Source: an uncultured Clostridia bacterium (GTDB lineage Bacteria; Bacillota; Clostridia; Christensenellales; Borkfalkiaceae). From it: DNA of 64,000 bases. The position numbers and the translations under genes were made by a program. Position 1 is the first letter of the stretch. Each line of letters opens with the position of its first letter. The notes below the pieces were generated by a model. The model ran no database searches, was not told the origin of the DNA, and was given only the letters and a program-made list of their open reading frames with translations. The DNA is taken from assembly GCA_945949395.1 (NCBI GenBank), contig CAMFEK010000004.1:1-64000 (forward strand), read 5' to 3'. Below, in pieces: positions 51,358 through 60,032 of the stretch.

Positions 51358-51762
51358 TTATTCTCCTTCGCCATTATAGGCGGTGTAATTCATATGTCCG
51401 AGGCCATCATTTTCGACCACGCGAGGAGTATAGATACGGTTTGCAAGCTGTTTTTCACGCTTACGCATTTCGCCGATCACCTGTGCTAAGGCGCCGAACG
51501 CTTTGTTATTCTTTTCAATCCAATCAATAAGAGGAACAGAAAGATAAATTTGATCTTTAAAACCTCTACGGGCACGAAGATTTTGAGTGAACTCTTCTAA
51601 CATTTTATCGTCGCAAAGACCGAACTCAAGGTAGTGCTGAAAGTCGCAAGTGCGCTTATCAGCGAGGGAAAGATTCGCTTCAGCGACTTTATATTCATTT
51701 TTCAACTGAAGCACATTTTTTACAAACTCGGAAACTTGTTCCGATGATATTGTTTTACACAT
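51358..51762 (-). CDS. Helical hypothetical protein, first gene of the mobile-element operon
   Basis: The start follows TTTTAGGAGAT. The 134-residue product is mainly helical with a basic segment (LRARRGFKDQI) and no recognised motif. It is the first gene downstream of the leftward promoter at 51997-52025, so it should be under control of the XRE repressor encoded on the other side. Confidence 0.7.
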   Translation of the reverse strand: MCKTISSEQVSEFVKNVLQLKNEYKVAEANLSLADKRTCDFQHYLEFGLCDDKMLEEFTQNLRARRGFKDQIYLSVPLIDWIEKNNKAFGALAQVIGEMRKREKQLANRIYTPRVVENDGLGHMNYTAYNGEGE

Positions 51763-51782
51763 GGTTATCTCCTAAAAAAAGG

Positions 51783-51912
51783 TTGTGTTTTTCATAATAA
51801 TTTGGTATAATGTTGCCATCGAAAAATAACGACGATTCGTTATCTTTTCGACTTCTGTACCGTTGCAAGTTTTAAGTTTCCTAGGCTCATCTTGCAACGG
51901 TCATTTCATTTT
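51783..51912 (+). ncRNA. Candidate small RNA antisense to the operon leader
   Basis: On the plus strand TTGTGT (51783-51788), 17 bp, TATAAT (51806-51811) would start a transcript near 51818. A perfect 10-bp stem CCGTTGCAAG (51860-51869) / CTTGCAACGG (51891-51900) follows, with a moderately T-rich tail. No reading frame with an RBS is present. The transcript would be complementary to the 5' leader of the leftward operon. Confidence 0.4.
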
Positions 51913-51970
51913 TTGGTGGTGCGTTGGGATGATAGTAGCTCATCGCTTACCTCCTTTTTTCTCTATTAAT

Positions 51971-52049
51971 TCGAGATATTCTTGAATTATATTATCATTA
52001 TAAACGAGATAATCTTGAATGTCAAGTAAATATTCGAGAACTTCTTGAT
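51971..52049 (-). promoter_or_regulatory. Leftward promoter with three XRE operators
   Basis: Minus strand -35 TTGACA (52020-52025), 17 bp, -10 TATAAT (51997-52002). Three 16-bp repeats of the type TCGAGATA-TTCTTGAA lie at 51971-51986, 52004-52019 and 52034-52049. The middle one covers the promoter spacer. Each is an imperfect palindrome suited to a dimeric XRE repressor. Confidence 0.75.
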
Positions 52050-52121
52050 TTTTTTTAAGATTTTTTATATAATTTTTATAACATGAGAATGAAAATAATA
52101 GATATACTTTCTCTTTACCCC

Positions 52122-52149
52122 TTGATTTTTACGAGGGGAGGTGTATAAT
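52122..52149 (+). promoter_or_regulatory. Promoter of the XRE regulator gene
   Basis: TTGATT (52122-52127), 16 bp, TATAAT (52144-52149). Confidence 0.7.
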
Positions 52150-52167
52150 ATAGGAAAGAGGTTATTT

Positions 52168-52491
52168 ATGATCCGTCTTAAAGAATTAAGAAAAGAAAGA
52201 AAAATAACACAAGGTGAAATTGCAAAACTTTGTAATACAAGCGTATCAAATGTTTCAGGTTGGGAATTAGGTAAATGGGATCCCGATCCGTCTATGCTTG
52301 TCCTTTTAGCGAGCTTCTTTAGCGTAAGCGTTGATTACTTGATCGGACACGATTTAAACGAACCTTCTTTAGGTGAGTTTACCTTTTTATCTGAAGATGA
52401 AAAAGATATTCTTCGAAGTTATCGAAACCTTTCCACTGAAAAGAAAAAGTCTGCAACCGCTATGATAAAGGCTTTAGTTGAGATAAAATAA
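52168..52491 (+). CDS. XRE-family repressor (ImmR/CI-like)
   Basis: The start MIRLKELRKERKI (52168) follows GAAAGAGG; an ATG 27 bases upstream is too near the promoter. The 107-residue protein has a Cro/CI helix-turn-helix (ITQGEIAKLCNTSVSNVSGWE), the usual SVDYLIG turn, and a short helical C-terminus for dimerisation. It is divergent from the integrase operon and is expected to repress it through the three operators. Confidence 0.92.
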   Translation: MIRLKELRKERKITQGEIAKLCNTSVSNVSGWELGKWDPDPSMLVLLASFFSVSVDYLIGHDLNEPSLGEFTFLSEDEKDILRSYRNLSTEKKKSATAMIKALVEIK

Positions 52492-52544
52492 TCTTATATT
52501 AAAGCAATTCTTCATCTCTGTATTTCATTTATCTTATGGTTAAA

Positions 52545-52690
52545 TTATACACTAAGCATGTAATAATGTCAATTATTTATACACACTTAGTATATATCTA
52601 TTACTTATACACTTAGTGTATAAATGACTCAATTATCCTTTCTTTCATAAGTCTAAATTATAATTTTAAAATATACACTTTGTATTTTTT
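52545..52690. repeat. Cluster of TATACACTTAGTGTATA-type repeats
   Basis: Four related motifs occur: TATACACTAAG (about 52546), TATACACACTTAGTATAT (about 52580), TATACACTTAGTGTATA (about 52607) and TATACACTTTGTATTT (about 52673). The third is a near-perfect palindrome. They precede the small gene at 52755 and may be operators for it or iteron-like sites. Confidence 0.65.
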
Positions 52691-52754
52691 CAAGACTCTT
52701 GACGAAAAAGGAAATAAATGATAAAATTGAATTATATAAAAGGAAAGAAATAAT

Positions 52755-52961
52755 ATGGCACTTAGTGAATCTCAAGCAAGAGCAAATAAAGCATATCGTC
52801 AAAGAAATAAGGGTAAACAAAAAGCTGTTAATATTGTTTTGCCTGCCGATGAGCTTGAAAAAGACAAGGCAAGGATCAAAGCAGCCGGATATGATACGTT
52901 ACCTGCTTTTTGGAGATATGCCGTCGATACTTTGCCTCCTTTAGAAAAAGAAAATGAATAA
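52755..52961 (+). CDS. Small basic protein, possible ribbon-helix-helix regulator
   Basis: AAGGAAAGAAATA precedes the ATG. The 68-residue product has a basic N-terminus (RANKAYRQRNKGKQKA), a beta strand (VNIVLPADE) and two helices, the arrangement of a small RHH-type DNA-binding protein. The repeat cluster just upstream is a plausible binding site. A strong terminator follows. Confidence 0.7.
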   Translation: MALSESQARANKAYRQRNKGKQKAVNIVLPADELEKDKARIKAAGYDTLPAFWRYAVDTLPPLEKENE

Positions 52962-52964
52962 TCA

Positions 52965-53002
52965 AAAAGCGTTGACATATTCAGTCAACGCTTTTGGCTT
53001 TT
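52965..53002 (+). terminator. Terminator after the small RHH-like gene
   Basis: AAAAGCGTTGAC / GTCAACGCTTTT, a 12-bp perfect stem with a 7-base loop. Confidence 0.85.
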
Positions 53003-53048
53003 ATAGGATGTCTCTTCGACACAATATTTTATAATTTTTCCGAAAGTA

Positions 53049-53192
53049 AAGGTACAAAGATGTATCGTACATTTGATCCGAAATTCGATCAAGTATGTAC
53101 CGAGTAAGGATTACAAGGCATTCACAGCACAACTAAAGAAAATATACGGAGCAGCATCGTTAAAGGCAGCACAGGCAGAAAATGAACTGTAG
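53049..53192 (+). pseudogene. IS256-family (mutator) transposase fragment
   Basis: The frame KVQRCIVHLIRNSIKYVPSK, DYKAFTAQLKKIYGAASLKA, AQAENEL ends in TAG at 53190-53192. It matches the characteristic central block of IS256-type transposases (CIVHxIRNS...KxxKAF...LKxIY). Neither end of the IS is present. Confidence 0.8.
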
Positions 53193-53334
53193 TTTTAATT
53201 CGGGACAGAAAAAAGAATAAACAAGATTCTTCGGAAACAGACAAAAAGAAAGATGATGAAAATAAATAAATTTTTCTAATTGTGACATATGGGTGCGTAT
53301 TTAATGCGCTATAATGAAGAAAAGGAGATTAAAT

Positions 53335-53660
53335 ATGACACGTGAAATAGAGTTTTTACCATGGGGACTTAGAGGGGCCGTATTTTCATTTCAGGCGGTA
53401 GATTATCCACGAAATAGAACGTTATGTTACGACGATGATTTCAAATGCAGTGATGTCGGAATGTTTTGTTTTGACGAAGATGATATCGAGTTCTTCATGT
53501 ATTTCATGGATAAGTATTTCGATGATGAATTCTATGCCAATAGGTTTGATTATGAACGGCAGATCGGAGGCTTTGAAGGCTTTGAACATTGGGGATGCTC
53601 TAATCATTTTTCTTACGAATCGCTTAAACAGATGTGTGATGAAATTTTACAAATAGAACC
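53335..53660 (+). pseudogene. 5' part of an unknown gene, truncated at a junction
   Basis: The ATG at 53335 has a good RBS (AAAGGAGAT). The first 108 residues or so are acidic and aromatic (CFDEDDIEFFMYFMDKYFDD), look like normal protein, and are AT-rich. At about 53660 composition changes abruptly to GC-rich DNA and the frame becomes a low-complexity Arg-rich tail to 53982. The original 3' end is missing. Family not recognised. Confidence 0.55.
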
Positions 53661-54097
53661 GCAGTTGGGGCGGAATCGTCGGCTACTGCAACGCAAACGC
53701 CAAAGTAACGTCCTGCAAAGTTTCTTCCGCGACGTTCGAGTATCGAGGGGAGGAATCGGGGTTGCACCACAAAAATATTTTCGGCACGCACGTCAATTGC
53801 GATTTGCAGCCGCATGTGGGAATTATTTGCGGGAGCGCGGCGAAGAGCGATTCCTTCTCGGGCAATTCCCATTCGAGTACCGCAAAATCCCTTCAAATCA
53901 AGGGCGGAAACTTCCACAACGGCGACCGCGAAAAGGCTATCTCTTTAAGCAGTTGGACGGAATGGTCGGAAGTATCGCTTGAATTTGATCGAAATTTTTT
54001 TGAAACAGAACGCGCGGCGCCGCCCAAATTATGGGCGGCGCCGCGTTGCATTGTATCAAAATACCGAACGGGAAAGCGAGAAGTGTACCGCATTTAG
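53660..54097 (+). pseudogene. Fragment of a GLUG-repeat surface protein
   Basis: Frame 2 from about 53666 reads WGGIVGYCNANAKVTSCKVS and later HVGIICGSAAKSDSFSGNSH, the GLUG-type pattern (GGxVGY/C ... A.V..C) of bacterial surface beta-helix proteins. No start is present. It is joined to the truncated gene at 53335 and runs through a GC-rich hairpin (54014-54043) before stopping, so its original end is also uncertain. Confidence 0.6.
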
Positions 54098-54344
54098 GCT
54101 CCCCCTACTACGGGGAGCCTTCCGTAGAGCCCGCGCGCACTATTTGGAAAAGCGAGGGGAAGCCAAGAGTAAGGTGAGCAGTTTCACTGCATTCGCCCCC
54201 CAAGGGGGAAGCCAAGAAGGGGGCGGTCATCCTGACCGTAGGGAAGGATCCCAAATTACAAAGTCCGACTATATGGACTTCGTACGGGGGATTCTTCAAT
54301 CGCTCGCTTTGCTCGCTCAATCAGAATGACCGAAAGCGGCAATT
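54098..54344. repeat. Dispersed composite repeat, copy A
   Basis: A short GGCTCCCC.../GGGGAGCC hairpin is followed by a core from GGATCCCAAATTAC (54246) through CTTTGCTCGCTCAATCAGAATG to CGAAAGCGG (54339). The core recurs at 59606-59697 and 60909-60990. It has no coding capacity and abuts the 3' end of the AraC gene. Confidence 0.75.
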
Positions 54345-55220
54345 TTAATATTCGCTCGGTTTTAACAAAATGGAGCGGGCGTCGGTCGGGTCGACGGCGT
54401 TTTCCACCTCGTAGGTCGGGTGAATTTGCAGTTGACTGTAAGTCGCGGGGAGCGTGCTGGGGCTGTAACCCGTAATGCGCTTAAACATACGGTTAAAATT
54501 GCGAATGGTGCCGAATCCGCAGGCAATCGCAATCTTCGTCATGTTCAGTTTCGTTGTGCGCAGAAGGTCGATCGCCTTTTCCACCCGCACGAGGTTCAAA
54601 TATTGCGTAAACGTCATATCGGTGCGTCGCTTGAAAAAACGGGAGAAGTACGATTCGCTGAGCGCCATAAAGCGGGCGGCGTTTGCCAACGAGTAATTGG
54701 CGTAATGCAAATCGATTTCCTTAATGAGCGCTTTGTATTGCTCTTCCAAATATCCCTCGTCGCGCTCCTTTTGTTGCGTTTTCTCCCCCATAAAAATATC
54801 GAGGATAAGCCGCTCGATGCGGTTATTGACCGAGATCGTAAAAAGGGGAAGCTCGCCCGAGAGCTCCTCGTCCAAGGCTTGAAAAATTTGCGAAAAAGAA
54901 TAATCCTTCGAAAGCAAAGGGAAAACGAGTTCTTTTTCGCCGATGACGTTTTTTGTAAGCTCGTTATCGAAGAGAATGAAAGCGAGAATACTCCCGTTCG
55001 CCCCCTGAATGAAGTGCGTACTACGCGGGGCGATAAAGGCGCATTGCCCTTTCGCGAGGATAAAATCCCGCCCGTTTACATTGCATTTTGCTTCGCCCGT
55101 TTCGCAATAGACGATCTCGCAATCGGAATGCCAATGGGGCAGGTTGATTAAATTTTTGTATTTTCCCACCCAAACGCGCCGCTCGCTCGAATAGCTGCGA
55201 AGTTCTCTGTTCACAATCAT
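54345..55220 (-). CDS. AraC-family regulator with N-terminal cupin sensor domain
   Basis: The start MIVNRELRSYSSER (55220) is chosen for its RBS (AAAGGAG) and because upstream sequence is promoter and lipoprotein leader. The 291-residue product has a cupin-like ligand domain (LPHWHSDCEIVYCETGEAKC). The C-terminal AraC DNA-binding domain has two helix-turn-helices (SLANAARFMALSESYFSRFF and MTKIAIACGFGTIRNFNRMF). It is divergent from the lipoprotein-GH3 operon at 55458 and is the likely activator of that operon in response to a sugar. Confidence 0.92.
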   Translation of the reverse strand: MIVNRELRSYSSERRVWVGKYKNLINLPHWHSDCEIVYCETGEAKCNVNGRDFILAKGQCAFIAPRSTHFIQGANGSILAFILFDNELTKNVIGEKELVFPLLSKDYSFSQIFQALDEELSGELPLFTISVNNRIERLILDIFMGEKTQQKERDEGYLEEQYKALIKEIDLHYANYSLANAARFMALSESYFSRFFKRRTDMTFTQYLNLVRVEKAIDLLRTTKLNMTKIAIACGFGTIRNFNRMFKRITGYSPSTLPATYSQLQIHPTYEVENAVDPTDARSILLKPSEY

Positions 55221-55298
55221 ATGTCCGATTTCTCCTTTGCTGACGCTTCCATTATAGCACATTGAGCAGAAAATGTCCATAAAACGGCAAAAAAATTC

Positions 55299-55326
55299 TT
55301 GAATGAAAAAATAAATGTGATATGAT
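55299..55326 (+). promoter_or_regulatory. Promoter of the AraC-linked GH3 operon
   Basis: TTGAAT (55299-55304), 16 bp, TATGAT (55321-55326). The 18-bp element of the LytTR-associated promoters is absent here. Confidence 0.6.
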
Positions 55327-55457
55327 AGTGTCAGAAGCGATTCGTAAACGGGTTTCGTGGAAAAAAATTCCCTTCGGGCGGAAAAGTTTGTGGGACAAAT
55401 GAGTACAGGAGTTCGGTTGCGAGAGCAAAAAATTACCATATTTTTGGAGGTGTTGTT

Positions 55458-56042
55458 ATGAAAGGTTTCAAAAAATTTGCAGTGGCGCTCGGCGTAGCGT
55501 CGGTAATGGCGGCGTCTCTCGGGACAATGGCGGGTTGCGGAGAACCTGCGGTCGAGAACCTCGGAACGTATTCGTTCACGCAATCGACAGTTAGAGCCAT
55601 TGAATATGGCGGTACCGGATATTGGGTTATGAATACCGTTGCGGATACGATTGCGGTAAAATCGGACAATACTTTCGAAGTAAAGTCGGATTATCAGTGG
55701 TACGCTTCCGATAACGGAAAAGTTTATAATCGCCAAGACTATCTTTCCTATGGCGTTTACGGCACCTATGAAATTGTAAGCGAAGATAAAGATTTGAACG
55801 AAATGACGATTAAAATTGTCGACGTAACCGCATTTTGGTCCAATCAGGGCGAAGAGGACGACAAATATAAGTTATTCGAAAAAGGTGCCTTCCCTGCGGG
55901 CGGAGAGGACGAAGCCAATAATAAGATAACGAATCGCGCAATCGGTTTAATCGGAAAACAATTCATTCTCTGTGGAGATTATACTATCAGCGAGACGCTC
56001 AAAGTTGCAAGCTCAAACGGTAGCGATACTACGTACAACTAA
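55458..56042 (+). CDS. Lipoprotein of unknown function, first gene of the AraC-linked operon
   Basis: TTTGGAGGTG precedes the start. The lipobox is GTMAGC at about residues 22-27. The remaining 165 residues are beta-rich (KSDNTFEVKSDYQW, YGVYGTYEIVSED), suggesting a small lipocalin-like barrel. The GH3 gene follows 23 bp later. It corresponds in position to the lipoprotein at 37935. Confidence 0.75.
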   Translation: MKGFKKFAVALGVASVMAASLGTMAGCGEPAVENLGTYSFTQSTVRAIEYGGTGYWVMNTVADTIAVKSDNTFEVKSDYQWYASDNGKVYNRQDYLSYGVYGTYEIVSEDKDLNEMTIKIVDVTAFWSNQGEEDDKYKLFEKGAFPAGGEDEANNKITNRAIGLIGKQFILCGDYTISETLKVASSNGSDTTYN

Positions 56043-56065
56043 ATTAGAATGTGGAGAGGTTTTTT

Positions 56066-58993
56066 ATGAAAAGGAATTTTCTTTCCGCTTTGTTTCGCGG
56101 TCTTACTGCGGTGTTCGCATTTCTCTTTATCGTGCTTATTTTCTTTACGATTGTTGCGAACGCAAATGCGGGCGGAATTAACAACTTTCTTGGAATTTCC
56201 GCGAGCAATAAAAACGAGGGAAGCGGCGAAATTCGCTTTAAGAGCTCGTACGGCGATTTGAGCGACGAGAACCTCAAAAAGCTCATTGCCGACGAGATGG
56301 CGTACTGCACCGAGCAGCTCGAAGAGGGTTCCGTTCTTTTGAAGAACGACGGCGCGCTTCCGCTTGCAAAAACGGAGCGCAACGTAACGCTGTTCGGTCG
56401 GTGGAGCGTAGATATCCGCTACCGCAATTCCAACGGCGGCGGCTCTGCCGATCCCGCGCGGGAAATCAATTTGAAAAAGGCGTTCAACGACAAGGGATTC
56501 ACGATCAACGATACTTTGTATGATGCCTATAAAGCAAGCAAAACGGAACGTGTGAAAGAGGGCGACGAAACGGCGAGCGTAGGGGAAGAGGCGGCAAGCT
56601 TTTACACTCCCGCTCTCAAAAGCACCTTCTCAAGCCATAACGACGCAGCAATCGTATTGCTTTCCCGTTGGGGCGGCGAGGGAACGGATATGTCGCGCAA
56701 GACGGTGGAGGGCGTTTCCCAGCTTGCCCTGCAACCCACCGAGCGTGCGATGCTCCAAATGATTAAGGATTCAGGTGCGTTCAGTAAAATTATCGTACTC
56801 GTCAACAGCGTATATCCGATCGAGCTTACCTGGCTCGACGAGCTCGGCGTAAACGCTTGCCTTTGGATCGGCAATCCCGGTTATTACGGACTTCCCGGCG
56901 TGGTAAACGTTTTAACGGGCGATGCGAATCCTTCGGGCAAACTCGTCGATACGTTTGCTGCAAATTCTCTCTCGGCGCCTGCCGTACAAAACTTCGGATA
57001 TAACGCTTACGAAAACGGGAACGATCTGGACGTCGATTTCGCAAGGAATTACGTTGTATACCAAGAGGGAATCTACATAGGCTATAAGTACTACGAAACC
57101 CGCTATGCCGACGGCGTATTGGGTCAGGGCAACGCAACGGGTAATGCCGGTGTGTATGCTTCCAAAAATAACAGCTGGAACTACGCGGACGAAATCGACT
57201 ATCCCTTCGGATACGGGCTTTCGTACACGACCTTCTCGCAGACGCTCGATTCCGTCGTCTACAACGAAGCGGACGATACGTTCAAGGCAACCGTCACCGT
57301 AGAAAACACGGGGACGGTAGCGGGAAAAACCCCCGTTCAGCTCTACGTTCAGCTTCCCTACACGGCGGGCGGCGTAGAAAAAGCGGCAATCCAGCTCGTG
57401 GCATACGGCAAAACAAAGGAGATCGCGGCGGGCTCTTCCGACAAGGTTGAAATTACCTTCAACCGCTATTTGATGGCGAGCTACGATATTTCCGCGCACG
57501 AGGGCAAGGGCGGCTATATCCTCGATCAGGGTACCTATTACTTTGCAGTCGGTAACGATTCGCACAACGCATTGAATAACGTACTTGCGGCGCAAAACGC
57601 AACGGGCATGTTCGATCAGTTCGGCAATCCCGTAGAGGGCAATACGGGCGCGGTGAAAACGTACGAGCTCGCCGCAAAGGACGATACAAGCTACCGCATT
57701 TCCCAATACACGGAAAACGAGGTGAATAACCTCTTCGATTATGCGGACGTCAATTATTATTACGATACCCCCGTCGTCACCTATCTGACGCGGAGTGATT
57801 GGCAGGGAACCTTCCCCGAAAAGGTCGTGCTTACGGCAAATGCAAAAATTAAAAATGCTTTGAACATGAGCAAGTATGATATTACGAAAGGGAAAAAATC
57901 GCTGGATTCCGTCCCTTACGAAAAGCCCGCGAATCTGACGTTGGCGGATATGTGGGACGTTCCGTTCGAAGATGCTAAATGGACGAAATTCGTTCAACAA
58001 CTTTCCATCGAAGATCTTTGTTTGCTTGCCAACGAGTATTACGGTAACGGAAAACTTGATTCCATTAATAAACCGCCCACGGTTACGTCGGAAGGTTCGG
58101 AGGGGTGTTCTCAACGCTATCTATACGGCGATAAGGGGATTGCTACGGGTTATGCGAGCGATACCTTGCTTGCGGCAACCTGGAACCACGCATTGCAGGC
58201 GAAGTACGGCGATTTCTACGCCGAAGACGCTCTCTACTGCGGCGTGCACACCGTGCACGGTCCCGGGGCGGGTATGCACCGTACGCCGTTTAGCGGCAGA
58301 AACGCGGAGTACTTCTCCGAGGATAGCGTAGTTTCCTACTACTGCGGCAAAGAATTGATAGAGGCAATGAGCGCGAAAGGGCTTGCCAATAACTTTAAGC
58401 ACTTTTTCTTAAACGATCAGGAGAGTGGACGGAGAGGCGTTTCTACTTTCTCGAATGAGCAAGCGATTCGCGAAATTTATTTGCGTGCATTTGAAGGTGG
58501 TGTAACGAGCAATAGCGCCATTGCAATGATGACTTCGTACAATCGCGTGGGACCCATTTACATGGCTGCGGATGCTACGGTGCAGTTTAAGCTGTTGCGC
58601 GGTGAATGGGGATATAAAGGTTATACTATGACCGACTATATTCAGGCTAACGATTATTCGGTTACGGTGGATGCGCTAATGAACGGAACCGATCAGTTCG
58701 GCGGAAACAAAAGGCAAACCGAAATCAAGCAGTTGCTACTGCGCAATAAAGCAACGAGCGGCGATTTGATGGAAGCAATGCAAGAAAGCGCACACCGCAT
58801 TCTTTGGGCGTATTCGCGCACATCCATGATGAACGGATTAACGAGCAATGCATCGTTTGAAGATTTTACAGCATGGTGGCAGAACGCACTCGTCGCAATC
58901 GACGTCGTTATGGGCGTGATTACGGTAGGACTCTGCGGTACGTACGTATTCTTCCATTATTTCAAAAAGAATCGTGAGGAGGTGCAGGCATGA
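56066..58993 (+). CDS. Membrane-anchored, domain-permuted GH3 hydrolase (AraC-linked)
   Basis: The start MKRNFLSALFRGL (56066) follows GGAGAGG; a start 15 bases upstream lacks an RBS. The 975-residue protein has an N-terminal membrane helix, the GH3 alpha/beta domain (EGSVLLKNDGALPL), a fibronectin-III-like domain, the TIM barrel and a C-terminal membrane helix. The barrel has NNFKHFFLNDQESGRRG and the probable nucleophile Asp857 in YTMTDYI. The layout is the same as in the 33012 product. Its stop overlaps the start of the partner gene (ATGA). Confidence 0.92.
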   Translation: MKRNFLSALFRGLTAVFAFLFIVLIFFTIVANANAGGINNFLGISASNKNEGSGEIRFKSSYGDLSDENLKKLIADEMAYCTEQLEEGSVLLKNDGALPLAKTERNVTLFGRWSVDIRYRNSNGGGSADPAREINLKKAFNDKGFTINDTLYDAYKASKTERVKEGDETASVGEEAASFYTPALKSTFSSHNDAAIVLLSRWGGEGTDMSRKTVEGVSQLALQPTERAMLQMIKDSGAFSKIIVLVNSVYPIELTWLDELGVNACLWIGNPGYYGLPGVVNVLTGDANPSGKLVDTFAANSLSAPAVQNFGYNAYENGNDLDVDFARNYVVYQEGIYIGYKYYETRYADGVLGQGNATGNAGVYASKNNSWNYADEIDYPFGYGLSYTTFSQTLDSVVYNEADDTFKATVTVENTGTVAGKTPVQLYVQLPYTAGGVEKAAIQLVAYGKTKEIAAGSSDKVEITFNRYLMASYDISAHEGKGGYILDQGTYYFAVGNDSHNALNNVLAAQNATGMFDQFGNPVEGNTGAVKTYELAAKDDTSYRISQYTENEVNNLFDYADVNYYYDTPVVTYLTRSDWQGTFPEKVVLTANAKIKNALNMSKYDITKGKKSLDSVPYEKPANLTLADMWDVPFEDAKWTKFVQQLSIEDLCLLANEYYGNGKLDSINKPPTVTSEGSEGCSQRYLYGDKGIATGYASDTLLAATWNHALQAKYGDFYAEDALYCGVHTVHGPGAGMHRTPFSGRNAEYFSEDSVVSYYCGKELIEAMSAKGLANNFKHFFLNDQESGRRGVSTFSNEQAIREIYLRAFEGGVTSNSAIAMMTSYNRVGPIYMAADATVQFKLLRGEWGYKGYTMTDYIQANDYSVTVDALMNGTDQFGGNKRQTEIKQLLLRNKATSGDLMEAMQESAHRILWAYSRTSMMNGLTSNASFEDFTAWWQNALVAIDVVMGVITVGLCGTYVFFHYFKKNREEVQA

Positions 58994-59421
58994 AAGAGAT
59001 GCTTTTATGGAAATTGAAAACGGCGGGAATCGGCGTTTGGCTCGGAATCGGCGCGGGGATTATCGCATTCGTGTGCATGATCATGGGCGCAACCGGAAAG
59101 GCACTTCTCGATAATACGGGCTTCGGTGCGGATATTATTATCTTCGTCATCGTCGGTATGCTCCTTTCGTTTGCGGCATTTTTCCTGCGCTTCGATTTCT
59201 GGCAGCTCATTCCTACGCTTTTCTACTCGTTGGCGTTCGGCAGTGTCATTAACGGCGGCGCGGCGGTGATTATGGACAAGATCAATAACGTTGTATATTC
59301 GGGCGGCGATTTTAATTCCGTCGTAATCTATCTCGTGTTGTTCGGCATTTCCTGTATCCTTTCGATTGTCGCATGCTTTATGCGCCCTTCTCGGCAAACG
59401 AAAAGCGAAGCGATAGCATAA
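58990..59421 (+). CDS. Four-helix membrane protein, GH3 partner (AraC-linked)
   Basis: The start overlaps the GH3 stop and follows GAGGAGGTG. The 143-residue protein has four membrane helices and a basic tail. Its helix spacing and the FYSLAFG segment recall LYTVAFG in the 1938 protein and the N-terminal region of the 39721 fusion. Coupled translation with the hydrolase supports a stoichiometric complex. Confidence 0.8.
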   Translation: MKEMLLWKLKTAGIGVWLGIGAGIIAFVCMIMGATGKALLDNTGFGADIIIFVIVGMLLSFAAFFLRFDFWQLIPTLFYSLAFGSVINGGAAVIMDKINNVVYSGGDFNSVVIYLVLFGISCILSIVACFMRPSRQTKSEAIA

Positions 59422-59477
59422 TCATCATTCAATGGTAATTGTCTGTTAAAAACGATTACTCATTCTTCTCATAAACG

Positions 59478-59520
59478 AACGCCCGCGGAGCAATCCGCGG
59501 GCGTTTGCCCCTTTTGTGGC
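59478..59520 (+). terminator. Terminator of the AraC-linked GH3 operon
   Basis: AACGCCCGCGGA / TCCGCGGGCGTT with loop GCAA, then a T-rich tail. Confidence 0.85.
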
Positions 59521-60000
59521 ACAGGCCGCGGGCGGATTACCGTAAGGCAAGACGAATGGGGGAAACCTTCCCCTGCTCCTGCGGTCATCCCGAGCGTAGT
59601 CGAGGGATCCCAAATTACGAAGTCCGACTATATGCGCTTCGTACGGGGGATTCTTCAATCGCTCGCTTTGCTCGCTCAATCAGAATGACCGAAAGCGGTG
59701 AGCCCTACCCTCATCAGGCTCGCTTCGCTCGCCAGCTTCTCCCTTCCCATAATTGGGGAAGGGGGAAGCCAAGACGGGGTACCGCATTTAGGCTCCCCGT
59801 AGTAGGGGGTGGAAAAGCGATGTTCTGCAAATAGCCCGGTGGGCTGTTTGCCTCGCTTTTCCGAGAGTGCGCGCATTACGTCCGCGCGCACGGCGACCAA
59901 GGACGGGATTCCACCCGCCCGCGACAGGTGGATTGCCAAAGGCAAGACGAATGAGGGGTTTGCACAACCAAATTCCCAAAAAAAGAATAGGACAAATTTC
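59521..60000. repeat. Dispersed composite repeat, copy B, and flanking noncoding DNA
   Basis: The core from GGATCCCAAATTACG (59606) to CGAAAGCGG (59697) matches copy A closely. It is followed by a second module (CTTCTCCCTTCCCATAATTG ... GGCTCCCC). Further GC-rich hairpins follow. No gene is supported; the open frames here are compositional. Confidence 0.7.
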
Positions 60001-60032
60001 CGCTTTCATACAATAGCCGTGAGGTGATTGGA

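Noticed and set aside
53660..53982. Continuation of the 53335 gene to its frame end at 53982
   Set aside because: Composition and codon pattern change at about 53660 and another frame carries the GLUG motifs, so the tail is read-through into unrelated DNA.
59676..60027. Small open frames in repeat copy B
   Set aside because: They lack RBSs, occur on both strands over GC-rich repeats and show no protein-like pattern.
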